Part shown: positions 30,043 to 42,452 of the stretch, one piece after another
Layout: each line of letters starts with the position of its first letter
Numbering within the stretch: position 1 is the stretch's first letter
Source: Anisus vortex
Lineage: Eukaryota; Mollusca; Gastropoda; Planorbidae
Assembly: GCA_949126835.1 (NCBI GenBank)
Contig: OX421507.1
Location: 6,298,605 to 6,362,604, forward strand
Direction of reading: 5' to 3'
Length of the DNA: 64,000 nucleotides
Made by a program: the position numbers and the translations under genes
The notes under the pieces: model-generated
The model's database searches: none
What the model was told of the DNA's origin: nothing
What the model saw: only the letters and a program-made list of their open reading frames with translations

Positions 30043-31570
30043 TACTGTCTCGAAAATAAAAATAGGGTTTTCAACTAGGGGAAGCTTAATCATGTACTGT
30101 AAATAAACAATCCGTCTGTACCCCGATAAATAAGGATTTTCTTATATAAAAAACTTTGTCAAGTACAAAGGAACATGGAAAACAGAAATAGACATGGGAA
30201 GAATCCTCCCACCCTCCCATCACACACACTAACTAGCGTCTCATCACAACAGGTTAAGCATTTGTTATGGAAATATTTTTTAACTGAGGGTTAAAAGCGA
30301 GGAATGTTGAAGTGTTTGTGTGTGTGTGGGGGGGGGGGGGCATTCCGCAACCCTGGCGCTGCTTGTGTGGCATGTCCCAATACGCGTGTGTCGAATGAAT
30401 CCCATACCTCGGGTAAGAAAATATTAAATAACGTCTAATTTTCATATTTTGAAATTACTCTTTCTCCCGCATTGTAAACCACCAACCACCCGATTTCCCT
30501 CCTTTCAGTCCACTCCATTCCCCCCTCCCTCTCCTACTCCCACAAATACACCTCCTTCCAGCCCCCCCCCCCCCTTACAAATTCTCGCTCTCATCGAGTT
30601 ACCTCAAAAACTTATTTCATTCAGCATGTACTCAAGAATCTTTTAAAAATTAATACTATAACCACACGTCTACGAATCAAATATAACGCAAAGACCCGTT
30701 TATTTATGTGTGTGCTGCAGGTGGGATTTCATCCACGTGACAGTATTTTTGCCCCCCTCCCCCAAACCTTTCCTTTCCTGTCCCCACCCACCCCAACTCT
30801 CCCTTCGCCTGATAGTTCATAATATCGTTGTCTCACATCTTGTGACACATATTATGGCACAGAAACATGAGCATTTTTTTTTTTTAAGTATTACCTGAAG
30901 TCGAACTTATCGCCATTGAAAGGTAAGCTGTTAACAGTCTGCAAGATGTTAATCCCTAAACTATTGAACACATAATCTTGTATCTAAACAGCAATAGCTA
31001 AACGTAAACTTCGATCGATTGACTATCTATGTAAACTAAACTAAAAACACAAAAAAAATTGATTTAATCCTCGGTTTGAAAAAAATAAATTGATGAAAAG
31101 AGAAGAAACAGCGAGGTTAGTGGGGCTCCCGGCTTACTCCCCTTCGCTCCCTTCCTCATCGTGGTTACGTCTATGAAATTTTTAGACGAAGCCCTCATTT
31201 TTCAGTGGTTTTATGTAAAAACTGTGCGCGGGTTCAGAACTAGCTTACTACAGACTCCCCCAACCCTTTTTTTTTTCTCCCAATAAACACCTTTCCTTTA
31301 CCGTGCACTATTAATGAAGTCCCTTCGACAAACGGAACGCTCTCAATGATATCACAATTAGCATTCAAAACGCACGCACGTGTATGCAAATCACCCCCCC
31401 CCCCCTTCCCACTGCCTTGCGTTCGTGGCTACACCAAGTGTAATGAAAACCGTTTTTTTTTTAAAGTTCTTAAACAATACTATGCGGCGCAACTGAAACC
31501 AAGATGTATCGACTTTATAATCTCTCCCCGGCTCTGTAGCTTCAACTGGGGAGAACTCACCTCACCTAAC
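30043..31570. other. No gene seen; C-runs and T-runs
   Basis: 1.5 kb with poly-G (30329), poly-C (30556, 31386) and C-rich patches. Short frames here are low-complexity. 31100-31170 resembles a degraded hAT-MITE end (CGTGGTTACGTCTATG). No supported gene. Confidence 0.4.
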
Positions 31571-31622
31571 AAAGCTACACCGTCGTCTCTCGAGACGGAC
31601 CTGATGCCGACGACGACGATGA
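31571..31622 (-). repeat. Short repeat with CTCGAGAGACGA core
   Basis: AAGCTACACCGTCGTCTCTC to GATGCCGACGACGACGATG is the inverse of 23165-23215 inside the AACCGG hAT element. The shared unit is about 50 bases. Confidence 0.7.
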
Positions 31623-31630
31623 AATCAATA

Positions 31631-31911
31631 CTGGGTGCACGGTGGTCCGGCGGTAGCGTGTTCGGGTTGGCATACCAAAGGTCCTGGGTGCGAATTCTGG
31701 TGAAGGATTTGTTCTCGGGTCTGGAGGGTGTTCTTGAGCCCACCCAGCTCTGATGGGTAGCCTACCTGACTTTAGTTGGGGTGAAGTAAAAGCGGCTGGG
31801 CATTGTGCTGGCCACACATTCCCCTAGTATGACGTGGCCACAGAAACTGGTGAAATCTGCTTCACCGGCCCCATGGATCAATGTGCCCCGACGGGATACG
31901 TTACTTTTTTT
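31631..31911 (+). mobile_element. SINE-1 full-length copy
   Basis: A box GTGGTCCGGCGGTAG, mutated B box GGGTGCGAATTC, body with GCCTACCTGACTTTAGTTGG, CATTGTGCTGGCCACACA, and end GACGGGATACGTTACTTT. The 135-codon frame across it is not a gene. Confidence 0.9.
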
Positions 31912-31966
31912 GCTTAGTATTTAATATTCATTCTATGTCACATCTTATTGGTTATTGCTGTTTGTT

Positions 31967-32047
31967 TTAACCCTTCCCGTACCGACCCACTTCTATCAAA
32001 GCTGCCTTCAGTTCCGCTATATACGCGCCCGGGACTGTAAGGGTTAA
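31967..32047 (+). mobile_element. 81-bp TTAA mini-element, copy 2
   Basis: Same ends and length as copy 1. It differs at a few sites (GACCCACTTCTATCAAAG). Confidence 0.9.
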
Positions 32048-32149
32048 TGTTAAACGCTATATACGTTTATTTTTATTTTTTTCCTCATTGTCTTTGTTGA
32101 CAATGGCGAACAGCAAACTGATCTAAATATTGAACTATTACTTTATGTC

Positions 32150-34830
32150 AAATACTCCGTACGTTTGAATTCCCATACCCACACATCTACCACCACCAAA
32201 CACACACACTGCCACACTCACATCTCACTCACTTCTAGCAACAGGACTCCCCCACTCCACTCCACCCCGCTCCAATCCACTCCACCACCCAGCCAACCAC
32301 ACACACTTCGCATCTCTCCATCCAGTTCACACGTCCGCCGTGCGCCAGCCCCCCCCCCCCCCCACGACAGTTTCCATCCCTCTCTCCAGCAACTCATGGT
32401 CTCCTCGACTTCCACTTCCTTCGACTCTCACGATTAAAAAGCCTTACTCCCCACAGCCCTTATCTTTCACAACAATTACCCCTCCCCTTCCCCCCCCCCC
32501 ACACACACACTTCTCCTCACTCACACCACGCGAGCGACGCGCCGGCGAATGCTTTTAATTTGATTGTGAGTGTTACATGTATCAAGTTTCAATGTCTAGT
32601 GTTCCAATGAACAAACAGATTTTGGTGAAAAGAGGGGGGGGGGGGGGGCTTTTTATGAACTTGTTAGAGTTGTAAACGAAAAAGAAAAAGATGGGAGGGA
32701 AGTGTCAGAAGTAAAGTAGTATGCTATATATTATGTTTGTATTTTATATGTATTTTACTTGTTGTTTTTTTGTTGTTGTTGTTTTACAAATGTATACAGA
32801 AATAAACGCTTGTCGTTGATCAAACGTTTTAGACTAATTAAGAACAGGAATTTAATTAAGAGTTAGATATTATAAGATATTTAGAGACTCAAGATGTAGA
32901 AAGATTATAGAGTAATTGACCTAACTATGCTTCACAGAGGTGATGAAAGGCGAAGGAGACATTTTAAATGGCCTTAGACAGATTTGTTTTCATCTCTAAG
33001 TCTCGTATCTCGACAATGATACTTTAAGTATTATTGACATTAAAGATTACCTCCCCTCACCACCATCATCAACGATCGTTATCGTCAGTCAAAACATTAC
33101 CTCTCAGTGGCGGGAGGAAGGTTAGCTGCACACCTGCTGCCTTCCTCTTGATGTGGTGGCCGTTTCTCATGCTCTATCACCACCACTCCCACCACCACCA
33201 CCACCCCCCCACACACACACACTTCTCCCCCAGCTCACACTGAGTTCAAGCGGCGCTTTCAGGTCACCTAGACTTCCCCCATCCTTCTCCCACCACCTCC
33301 CACCCTCACACTTCGCCTATCCACATTCAGCTCCCTCCTCCCCAGCTACTCATCTACAGAAAGTAGGTCAACCGACATTACGAAGTGTCATAGACGAAAA
33401 GTCTGTAGACGAGTTGTCGTTATACACCAATCCTCCTTACCTCCCCCCTCACTCCCCCCACACCCCTATCTCCATCCAGCTCACACATCCCGAACGCCAG
33501 ACGACCAGTTTTCATCTCTCCACAGCCAATCATGGTCTTCCTTAAGCCACCACTGTTGCAGTACAGTTTATTCACTGCAACATGATTTGAATGTTTGAAT
33601 CAAAGAGTGAAGTTTTTTTCTAAATAAATATAAACAGTAGTGAAGTGTGCAAAAGAAGAATGTAAGAAAAGCATGATTTGAGTGAGTGGTCAAGAATTGA
33701 CAAGGGAGAGAATGATAGTGTGAATAATCAGTACATGTTGGATTCTTGAGGTAGAAGGTTCAGTTTTATATAAGTTCTGTTGAACTAGTTGTGTCATACT
33801 TAAATTGATTCAAGTCTAAGTCTTGTAGACTTTGAATAGTGTTTTAAGTTTTAATAAATAAAGAATCCTATAAGGAGCAAGATAAAGTGTTCAAGATATA
33901 ATAAGTATATGACTATAAATGAAGAATGAAGTTATAAAGATCTTATATACAATTGACAATTTATGTACAGGAAGTAATTGTGAACCATGTGCTGCGTCCA
34001 TTGATGTATTATATGTAATAAACTTATCATCTAAAGAAACCTATGTGTACTCAAGTATTCATGTTTACTGTTGTTCAATAGACAATATTACACGCCTCTG
34101 AAGATATATAATAATAAGAATAATATAAAGAACAATACAGTAACAACCACCCCTCTCTCCCCTCCCTCCCCCACCTTTCCCCCGACCTCAACATTTTTCT
34201 CCCCCTTTTCACTACCTCCCTGCTCACAATCGAAGCGCCGGCGTATGTATGAATGAATGTACAGGCGTTTGTTGATAAGCGTGTAAATTATGGGATGTTT
34301 ATTGTTTCTTTCAACAAAACAGGGGAAATGGGTGGACAAAAAAAAAGGGGGGGGGGGAATGTTGTTTTTAATTAACGTTTTAAAGTTGAAGACGAAAATA
34401 AAGTGGGTTGTGTCATGAATTGAAGATGTATTGAAGTCAAATAGTCTATATGGTGTTTGCACTTTTAGGCCATATGTAGTTTAGGCCTACATAATACAAT
34501 TTAGTCATTGAAGTATTTATTGTCTTGTCATATTTTAGAATTTGAAATAGTTGGATGAGATAGCTAGGGCTATAAAAAGATATTCTATAATAAGGGTTAT
34601 GCATACTTCATAAGAGCTTATAGAATGCAAATAATATATTTTAAATAGCTGGTGACTTTGATATATGGAAAGAACTTGTAAATGGCCTGTGTATCATTTA
34701 CACAGAGTTCATAAAGGCGAAGAGAAACTGGCGGTGCTCTTTTTGCTTATCTCTACGTTTCTAATCTGGACAAGGACACTGAAGTATTATTGACATTAAA
34801 AATGAACACCCACTCATCACTCCCTTTCTC
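32150..34830. repeat. C-rich low-complexity block with degenerate repeated modules
   Basis: Three C-rich/CA-rich patches (32170-32560, 33050-33540, 34140-34240) alternate with A-rich, G-run-bearing spacers. Module ends recur: CTCTCCATCCAGTTCACAC versus CTCCATCCAGCTCACAC; CGCGCCGGCG versus GAAGCGCCGGCG; AAGTATTATTGACATTAAA at 33026 and 34780. This suggests an old tandem duplication of a roughly 0.9-1.7 kb unit. Proline-rich frames in it are composition artefacts. Confidence 0.5.
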
Positions 34831-34949
34831 TATCTCCAGTCAAGTGCCACTTCTCACACTCTGCGGGTTTCCGTGTAATATTACCAAAACGTCCATATTT
34901 TCCTGGACGTAACATGACACAACACTTTTGAACTTTGAAGTAGCACGTC

Positions 34950-35245
34950 GACACAAACAAACACAAAATGTCCCGTACGGTCTCCGCAGTTCCATGCACG
35001 TCTTCTCCCCACCTGCGGAATTCCTTTCGGATCATTAACGCGGTGGCTCGGTCATGTACTTGCACTGTCGTCCGGTAGCACTAATCCCAGATTATATAGG
35101 TCTGGATATCCTGGCACCAGGGCGGGATCGAGGCTGACTGTTGCGCTCATTGCTTTCTCCCCACCGATGCTCGAGTACACTCCGTGGTACTATGAATCTC
35201 CGACGCGAATCAGGGGCTATCCTCCATGCGTTCTGACTATGATAT
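34950..35245 (-). repeat. Dispersed repeat C, 3' half
   Basis: GTACGGTCTCCGCAG, CCCCACCTGCGGAATTCC, GGATCATTAACGCGGTGGC, GGCACCAGGGCGGGAT; inverted relative to 23.7 kb and parallel to the 16.2 kb copy. Confidence 0.8.
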
Positions 35246-36185
35246 GTCCGTGGAGTAAAAAAAACTAATCAATGTAAGTAAAGGTTACGGTTATACATAA
35301 ATAACAAGTTTGTATTCAGCCATCCTTGACATACCAGGAACATAGCTTTAACGATACCCAAACAACATCTTTATACAATAGAAAGCCGAATGCGAGCCTA
35401 TTGTTTTATTACGAATGTAATGAATATATTTTACATTTTCTCTATATTCCAAATATACTAACGTAGGTTGGACAAATGTCTTAAAAACAAAGGCAATGAT
35501 ATTGTATACGATATCACTCAGGCTACCTAATTAAACGAATTAAAATGTAACTCCGTATATCTATCCGATTTCGTGTTGTTTTTTTCAAGAGCGACCTCAG
35601 AAAGAACTGTCTCAAGTTAGGCTCTACCGCTCAAAGATTTATGACTGTCACTGGAAGTATTTATCATGACACATGTCATTTCAAGAAACCCTCTTTGACG
35701 CTATTTGAACACAGTCCACTGTAGTCCACACAATACACGGAATCAGTTATGGGGCGGATATACTTCAAGATTTGCTGTTGTTGTTTTTTTTTAATTCTGC
35801 GGAAGCCAATATACGACTGCCACTAAATGTCTAAATCAACATTGACTCGACGAGACCCAAGGCGAGATTTAAAATTACTTGTCAATGTGCTTCTGGGTGA
35901 CACTTCAGTACTACTAGGGACTTTAGGGACGTATTAGCCCCCCCTCCCCATCCCCATAAGATTTTTGTTATCTCACTAGCTTTTTACTTTTTAAACCAGG
36001 AGCCTTTGACAGCCCTAATGCAAGTGGGGCAATCGAAATAATGATATATTATATAGACGGGCTATACCGTTTTAGGGGTGGATATCTTTTAAATGCACAG
36101 ACCCACCTGGCGGGAAATAGAGGTGCTAAACCTACATTGGTTCCCTGGCACGTCTTGAATTACACAACCTCTGTCTTGTCGATGT

Positions 36186-36187
<2 letters not shown>
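35246..36187. other. No gene seen
   Basis: 35370-35400 (CAATAGAAAGCCGAATGCG) echoes 42063-42090. Nothing else supported. Confidence 0.4.

Positions 36188-36228
<41 letters not shown>
36188..36228 (+). repeat. Poly(A) tract of 41 bases
   Basis: An uninterrupted A run directly abutting the hAT fragment's CGACCGAAATTCGG. It may be a retrotransposon tail or assembly-sensitive homopolymer. Confidence 0.95.
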
Positions 36229-36229
<1 letters not shown>

Positions 36230-36563
36230 GACCGAAATTCGGTTTTTGGTTCCGGTTTCGGCGCCGAAAGTAGGCAAATGGCCTCTTTCTTATTGATAAT
36301 TTCATTTAGTTAAACTGTTGAGAGTCTGTTTCCAGTATAAAATTGAAGTTGACAGTAAACTGGTTGTTTCATCACCCCTAAAAATGTTGAAAAATGGGGT
36401 GATTGACATTTTCAGTTTATTTTTTGGTTTTGGATTCGACCGAAGGTGTAGTTCAACTTACGATTTCTGCTACGGTTTCGGCCGAAAGTCCATTTATAAC
36501 TTTCGGTATAGTTTCGTTTTCGGTCGAAAAAAAAAAATTGGTTTCGGTCGGCCTCTAAACTGC
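36229..36563. mobile_element. hAT fragment with TTTCGGTCGG termini
   Basis: CGACCGAAATTCGGTTTTTG at the left, GGTTTCGGTCGGCCTCTAA at the right, with repeated TTTCGGCCGAAAG-type palindromes. The outermost left bases seem replaced by the A run. No coding sequence. Confidence 0.7.
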
Positions 36564-36587
36564 GCTGTAGTTTTTTGACCCGAAGTC

Positions 36588-36909
36588 AAAAATGTTTTCT
36601 TCTCGACTTTTGGCGAGCGTTATTCCTAATCGAGTTATTCTTAATCAGTGGTGACGGAAATTTCAATGGTGTATTTAAGTAAATCCAAATTTAAACTATA
36701 AACATGACAAACTCCAAACGTTTAAACGCAAACAAATGTACGATAATACGGTGAGAGAGAAAAAAAAAGGTGTTCGTGCTTTGACAAACAATTTAGTTCA
36801 CAAGTTTACAATGTGCAAACAGATCTCATTACACAAAACATTAACTGTGCTACAACAGGATTTGCAGACTTTTGATATCAGAGAATGAAAATATAACTCT
36901 CTAACACAC
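36588..36909 (+). repeat. Dispersed repeat D, copy 2
   Basis: Same orientation as copy 1 at 26320. It ends exactly where a hAT fragment begins (CACACG/CAATACTATAACG). Confidence 0.88.
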
Positions 36910-36910
36910 G

Positions 36911-37280
36911 CAATACTATAACGAGTTGAATGCGCCGAACAATGCTCTGTTTATTCACCCTGAATTGAAACGGTTGTCGAGAGGCAAAATTTTAAAACGT
37001 GTTTCTGAGCTTCGTGGGGAATTCTAAACTTTTTTAAAATCTGAGAGCAAGACCTCATATTGTTTTTTTTTAAGAAAAAGTAGCATTAATTATGTTCAAT
37101 GTGTAGCTGTGAAATTACATGCTGCATATCAGATATTTACACCACAATTCACAACAGTAGTAAATTAAACTTATAAGTAAGTTATAAGGTAGGGCCGAAA
37201 ATAATTTTATGGTTGAGGGCGCCACAACTTGAGAAGCTGTTTTAAGGGGGTCGCTGCATTAAATAAGTTGGGAACCACTT
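36911..37280 (+). pseudogene. Defective hAT (SCAND3/ZBED5-like), 3' part
   Basis: Short coding traces ELKRLSRGKILKRVSELRGE then a deletion to the 3' UTR and terminus AGTTGGGAACCACTT (to 37280). It closely parallels 37830-38807, so both are copies of one family. The long central transposase region is deleted. Confidence 0.78.
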
Positions 37281-37629
37281 CTCTAATCCCTATGACCTGA
37301 TGGCGACACCTGTTCACATTATAGGCTTATTATGATTTTGTAAGCATACATAAAAACAAGTTAGAACACAAAACACCAATACAGTGTCAAAAAAAAAAAA
37401 TCCCTATTGCATGTCGCAGCTGGTGAAAACCAAATGGTGAGCCGATCTAGTTAGTCGCGGCATCTGTTTAGTGACGTCTCATTTAAAGAGTCGGGGGAAG
37501 GGTGGTGGTACATTTTTGTAATAGTTTGTTTACAGATTTACGGTTGTAGTACAAAAAAAAAAAGACTGGGCAGAGGGGGGGGGGGGGCAGCAAGGCTATA
37601 TTACCTTTGTATTAAACGCATCCATATAT
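37281..37629. other. No gene seen
   Basis: Spacer between two hAT copies with A and G runs. Confidence 0.4.
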
Positions 37630-38807
37630 CAGCGGTTCCCAAACTGCGGGTCGCGACCCCTTTGAGATGCTGTTCAGCTAGATTTCAACATTCGCTACTG
37701 AATGAGTCACAAAAAGTCATCGGAACTCACTCTGATTCATCGGCAAATATTAGCAACAAAGAAGTTGTCACAAGAACAAGTTGTAAATAAAAGCGACACA
37801 AGTGATGTTGAGCACTTTAATACAGTCGACGATTTTCGCAATATTGTGCAACGAGTTGGATGCGCCGAATAATGCTATACTACTTCACACTTAAGTGAGA
37901 TGGTTGTCGAGAGGAAAAGTTTTACGTATTTTTTTTATCATCGTGGTGAATTCAAAACTTGTATAATCAAAAAGCAAGACCACTGTTCGAAGCACTTTTC
38001 GGTGATAAAAGTGAACTTCAGAAAATACCTTACTTGTTTGTCATCTTTGCCCCTTGAATGACTTAAATTTATCACTTCAAGGACCAAAATGTGTCAGGCC
38101 TTAATTTGACTGTATGGATCCGATCATTTCAAATGAAACTTCATCTTTTGCAGTAAACATTGGATGAAAATAAGTAATATTTACATGTTGCCTACTATAT
38201 CTGCTTTCTTTAAAAAACATGACATTGAACCAGGCAAAAGGATTACGATGATAATTTCTGTTAAAGATACGCTTGCACATGCTTGCAGAAAGAAATTTCA
38301 CCGTACTTCCCAAATCTACCCGACACTCCATTTACACTTGACAAGGTCATTGACTTTAAAATACCAATTACACATTTCTGGGTCAAGAGTTTGCAGTCAT
38401 ATTAATATTATACTAATTTGACAGCGAGTGTTGCGTCTTCTTCTTCCGTTTCCAACAACATATCTTTGTGAAACTTGGTTTTTCAGTTTGTTGGTCTAAA
38501 TACAGTAGTAGACTTGTGAAAGATGATCTTCGCTGTGCACTTGCAAAGACTGCCTAGAGATTTTCTGATTTGATGAGGAAGAAGCAGTCCCAAACTTCAA
38601 AATATATAATTTCATTATCCTTTAAGTATGTTTAATTTGTAACACTGAAAATACAGCCTGCATATCAGATATTTTACAATTACAATTAATATCAGTAACA
38701 AATAACAAATATAAGATAGCGAAGAAAATAATTGTATGGTTGAGGGTCGCCACAACACGAGAAGCCGTATTAAGGGGTTGCGGCATTAAAAAGGTTGGGA
38801 ACCACTG
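37630..38807 (+). mobile_element. Defective hAT element with both termini
   Basis: Left end CAGCGGTTCCCAAACTGCGG, right end AAAGGTTGGGAACCACTG. The interior holds transposase scraps (NELDAPNNA, VVERKSF..., EALFGDKSELQK) with stops and frameshifts, matching the SCAND3/ZBED5-type transposase family of 1307-3389. The flanks are AT repeats (CCATATAT and ATATATTT), so the target duplication is not clean. Confidence 0.82.
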
Positions 38808-39230
38808 ATATATTTATATAGAAGCATGCAGTAGACATGTGACATAAAGACATAAACATATACATCTATTCTATATATAGAAACATGCAATAAACGTACG
38901 CGTACATAAACACGTCCATCTATACATAGAAACATGCAATAGACGTACGTGACATAAAGACATAAACACATCCATCTATCTATATATAGAAACAGGCAAT
39001 AGACGTACGCGTACATAAACACGTCATCTATATATAGAAACATGCAATAGACGTACGCGTAACATAAAGACATAAACAAATCCATCTATATATAGAAACA
39101 TGCAATAGACGTAAGCGTAACATAAAGACATAAACACATCCATCTATATATAGAAACATGCAATAGACGTAAGCGTAACATAAAGACAAAAACAAATCCA
39201 TCTATATACAGAAACATGCAATAGATTTCG
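38808..39230. repeat. ~58-bp minisatellite, about 8 units
   Basis: Unit core TATATAGAAACATGCAATAG then ACGTACGCGTAACATAAAGA, CATAAACACATCCATC. Two units are 48 bases because TAACATAAAGA is missing. The array starts directly at the hAT terminus. Minus-strand frames reading YCMFLYID repeatedly are by-products. Confidence 0.93.
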
Positions 39231-40195
39231 AATCGACACACACGCAATTCAAGTCTATTTGATTCTTCATTCACAGGCACCGAAAGATTAAATGCGCAGC
39301 GAGTCATGCAAATCAGACGCTAGCTGCTCAGCGACGCTTTATTAAAAGTGTGTGTAGGGGTGAGATGGGGTGGGGGGGGGGGGGAGAAAACAAAGGTGGG
39401 GTCGCTGTTCTTTTATCAAGGAAAGCCACAGACAATTTAACTGAGTGATTATACGCTAACTCGTATGTACAATGTTTCAGCGTTTCAGCATGATGCGCAG
39501 AATTCTCGGCTGGTCATGTGATCAGGTAACCTCTGCAATTCATTGAACTTTTATTTAAATTGGCTGTAAAAAGTATAGCCTTATAAGCTTGGCTTTTGCC
39601 TCACATGTTTACGGCCAGGCTTCTTAAGGATCAATATATTCTTCTGCACCTGTCGGCTTGGTGTCATGATGATGTTTGCGGTTCGTCAATTTGTGTTCGT
39701 GACGTCATGATTTTTTAAAGTAAATGTTTGACCTCTTGAACCCAAAGACCCAGTTAATCACGAGAGAACGGGAGAAAACTATAAATGACAGACATCACAG
39801 TTATTAGGCTATACGCAGTCATTTGCTAACAGGGCTCGATGTTATGTATATGTATTCGGATACTGTTTATTACGTAGGCTTACAGAAAGAATGAAAACTA
39901 GCGACTGACCCCTGATTTAGGGAAAGGCAATAACTCCACTGGAACTAGTTCAACTTACACAGGCCTATTTCATTCTCAATTAAGCTTAGGCATAAAATCC
40001 TGCCGGGACAGTGTATCATTATTAATTAATGATTATTATGTCCAGGACTGTCCAGTGTATAATTATAAGGTGCATTATGCCGGGAAAAAAAGTCTGCATT
40101 TACAAAAAATTCTGGGCATAACGCTCTGCATTATGTGAACATCTCTGCGTATAACGTATTTTGAGCAGGTCTCTGTGCATAACGCCTCCTATTTT
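39231..40195. other. No gene seen
   Basis: About 960 bases with one G run (39370). No supported gene or repeat. Confidence 0.4.
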
Positions 40196-40445
40196 TTATC
40201 AAGGCCGAGCAGCAGTGAGTTTGATTGGCATGTCGCAGGTCCTGGGTTCGAGTCTCGATAAAGGTTAGGATTTTCCGCCCATATTGGAGGGTATCCATAA
40301 GCCTACCTAGATCTGATGGGTACTTGACATTAACTGCGGTGAAGCTCAGGCCGCTTGGCATGGTGTTGGCTACATATCGCCTTAGTTTGCCTTGACTATG
40401 GAAGCTAATGAACACTGCTTCACCGGTCCTTTAGATCAATTTCTT
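40196..40445 (+). mobile_element. SINE-1, diverged copy
   Basis: GGCCGAGCAGCAG, B box GGTTCGAGTCT, GATCTGATGGGTACTTGAC, GGCATGGTGTTGGCTACA, CACTGCTTCACCGGTCC. The most diverged of the long copies. Confidence 0.82.
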
Positions 40446-41570
40446 CATTGACTTGGGCGTCTAAAAACCCGGAAGACCAAAGTGGATCATGCACCCCCCC
40501 CCCGCCCCTATCTGTTTCATTTCTTGCATACAGTCGTCACATCAGTTAGCTTGGTCAATATTGAAATATTCTGATGTGACATCCAGGGTGGCGACAAAAC
40601 AGGTCGGAGCAAATAATTATTAATATCACCATTCCGCACTGGCCACTGCCCCGATCGGGACATAATTTGCTAGGTTCCGGCCTTACTACGACACGCGGTG
40701 ACGTCACTGATGTGCCTCTATCCTTAATGCCACATACATTGACTTGTAAATCTGGGCTTTAGTTATTGTGTCTGTCTACACTCTACACCAATCGGCTAAA
40801 GCAGGATCACGCACAGTAGTATCCTTAAAATAAGAAAAAGTAAACGATCAAAATAATGAGAAAACTTTTGTTATGATGTTATACCTAATGAGCACTAGAA
40901 AGATAATCCTATGTGCATTTTTTTCTCCATTGATACTGATTACGGTTGATTATAGTACATACTGACACATACAATGTAATAATATTAAAATATTCGTACT
41001 GTTCTGCTTCCACATTATTCTCCAGGTAGAGCAGATTTAAAACCAAGCAACAAAAACATACATAGAACTAATTTTATACGAGAATCGGACTAAAATACTT
41101 TAGGCTACAGAAGTCTATAATAAAAATATTCATTAGATTACATCACAAGATATTGAACTAGATCTAAAGCCATTTAAATACTCAAAAACATAAGATACAA
41201 TAAAATAAACGTTATATCAACATAATATAAAAGAATATAAAAGTAAATACGGGGGGGGGGGGGGTAAATATGCTTAATAAATATGAATAAATTCAAACAA
41301 GAATGCATTGGACATTAGACATGTCAGGTGAACTTAGCGCCTCGATAAACAGGTACAAAGGATTTTTGTACTGTCGTTTGGAAACAAACATGACAGCCTA
41401 GGTTGCTTACCTTTCGTCCTTTTAAAGGCGCATTCTATAACGTGTTTTAAAGCCGCGTAAATATTCCACCGTATCAAGGCCAGATTTCACAAACAAAGCC
41501 TGTATGTACAGGTGTTGGTGCTTGGCGTATTATACCAAAGAGATTCTGTGGCCCAGCCACTTCCAAAAAT
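40446..41570. other. No gene seen
   Basis: 1.1 kb of AT-rich sequence with poly-C (40494) and poly-G (41251) runs. No supported feature. Confidence 0.4.
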
Positions 41571-41710
41571 GTTAGGCATTCATCAGAGCTGCGTTGACTC
41601 AGAGACATCTTTTAGTCCAAAGGAAGAAACTAAAACTGGCGATTAACTTGGGAATCGAGCCACAGAACTTCGGAATAGTGATCCGAACGCGCTACCCTTA
41701 GACCAACGTA
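41571..41710 (-). mobile_element. SINE-1 head and central part
   Basis: TCATCAGAGCTGCGTTGACTC, GGGAATCGAGCC, GTGATCCGAACGCGCTACC: complement of the family head, strongly diverged. Confidence 0.6.
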
Positions 41711-41734
41711 TCTAATCGTCGATTTACATCAAAA

Positions 41735-41995
41735 ACTTGTATGAAAGCGAAAGGGTATGGGCGGGAGTGGACGTATATATGTGTGTGGGTATGTATGTGT
41801 GGGCGTGTTGGTGGGCGTGTGTGTGGGTGCATGCGTGGAAGTGTGTGTGTCGGGGTGTAGCTGTGTACGTGAGAATGTGCAAGAGCGTGAGTGTGTGGAT
41901 GAATAAGTGTGGCTGTAGGCATGGCCGTGCAATGCGTGCATGTGTAACCGGTATGTGTGTGAGTATGCGTGTGCGTTTGAGCGTGGACGTTTGTG
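41735..41995 (+). repeat. GT-rich low-complexity tract
   Basis: Irregular GTGTGGGTGTG-type sequence over 250 bases. It gives overlapping open frames on both strands that are not genes. Confidence 0.85.
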
Positions 41996-42285
41996 CTCAC
42001 TATTTCTATTCTTTACGTTTGAAAAGGAAACGATATCCCGATATTCAAAACACCGTCTCTATACAATAGAAAGCCGATGTCGAGCCACTTGTTTTTATAA
42101 TGCAGGTAATGCATAAATAATAGCTAAGGTATGCACAAGGGCTTACACATAGAGCCTTATTGACATCCTATTCAACTACGACTTGTAACTTTATGAAATG
42201 CTATTGACTCATTCATTTATATTTAGTGACTGTGGGCACGCCCTTTTCAATTATAATCTTATCTTAATATGTTACATACTACAGA

Positions 42286-42345
42286 GGCTCTTTGTATACA
42301 GAATAGTATTGCGTCCTACGCTTATCCGTGGATCGAGTCCGCTGT
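42286..42345 (-). repeat. LINE 3'-tail copy, diverged
   Basis: GTATTGCGTCCTACGCTTAT then CCGTGGATCGAGTCC is the complement of the LINE 3' UTR. The same scrap is in the paralogous segment at 53830-53870, so it predates the duplication. Confidence 0.7.
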
Positions 42346-42452
42346 ATTACGTTACCCGGTGTAGAATAAGACTTGACGGCGGGATTACGTGTTTTAGTTT
42401 TATTTCACATTTGAATTCACACGAAGCACGCTCGAGTCGTGAAGAGCTGTTT

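Noticed and set aside
31346..31753. 135-codon frame
   Set aside because: Made of a C-run, unique DNA and a SINE head; not a gene.
38786..39307. Minus-strand frames with repeated YCMFLYID
   Set aside because: Direct translation of the 58-bp minisatellite.
41698..42069. Cys/Trp-rich plus frame and His/Thr-rich minus frame
   Set aside because: Both are readings of a GT-rich low-complexity tract.
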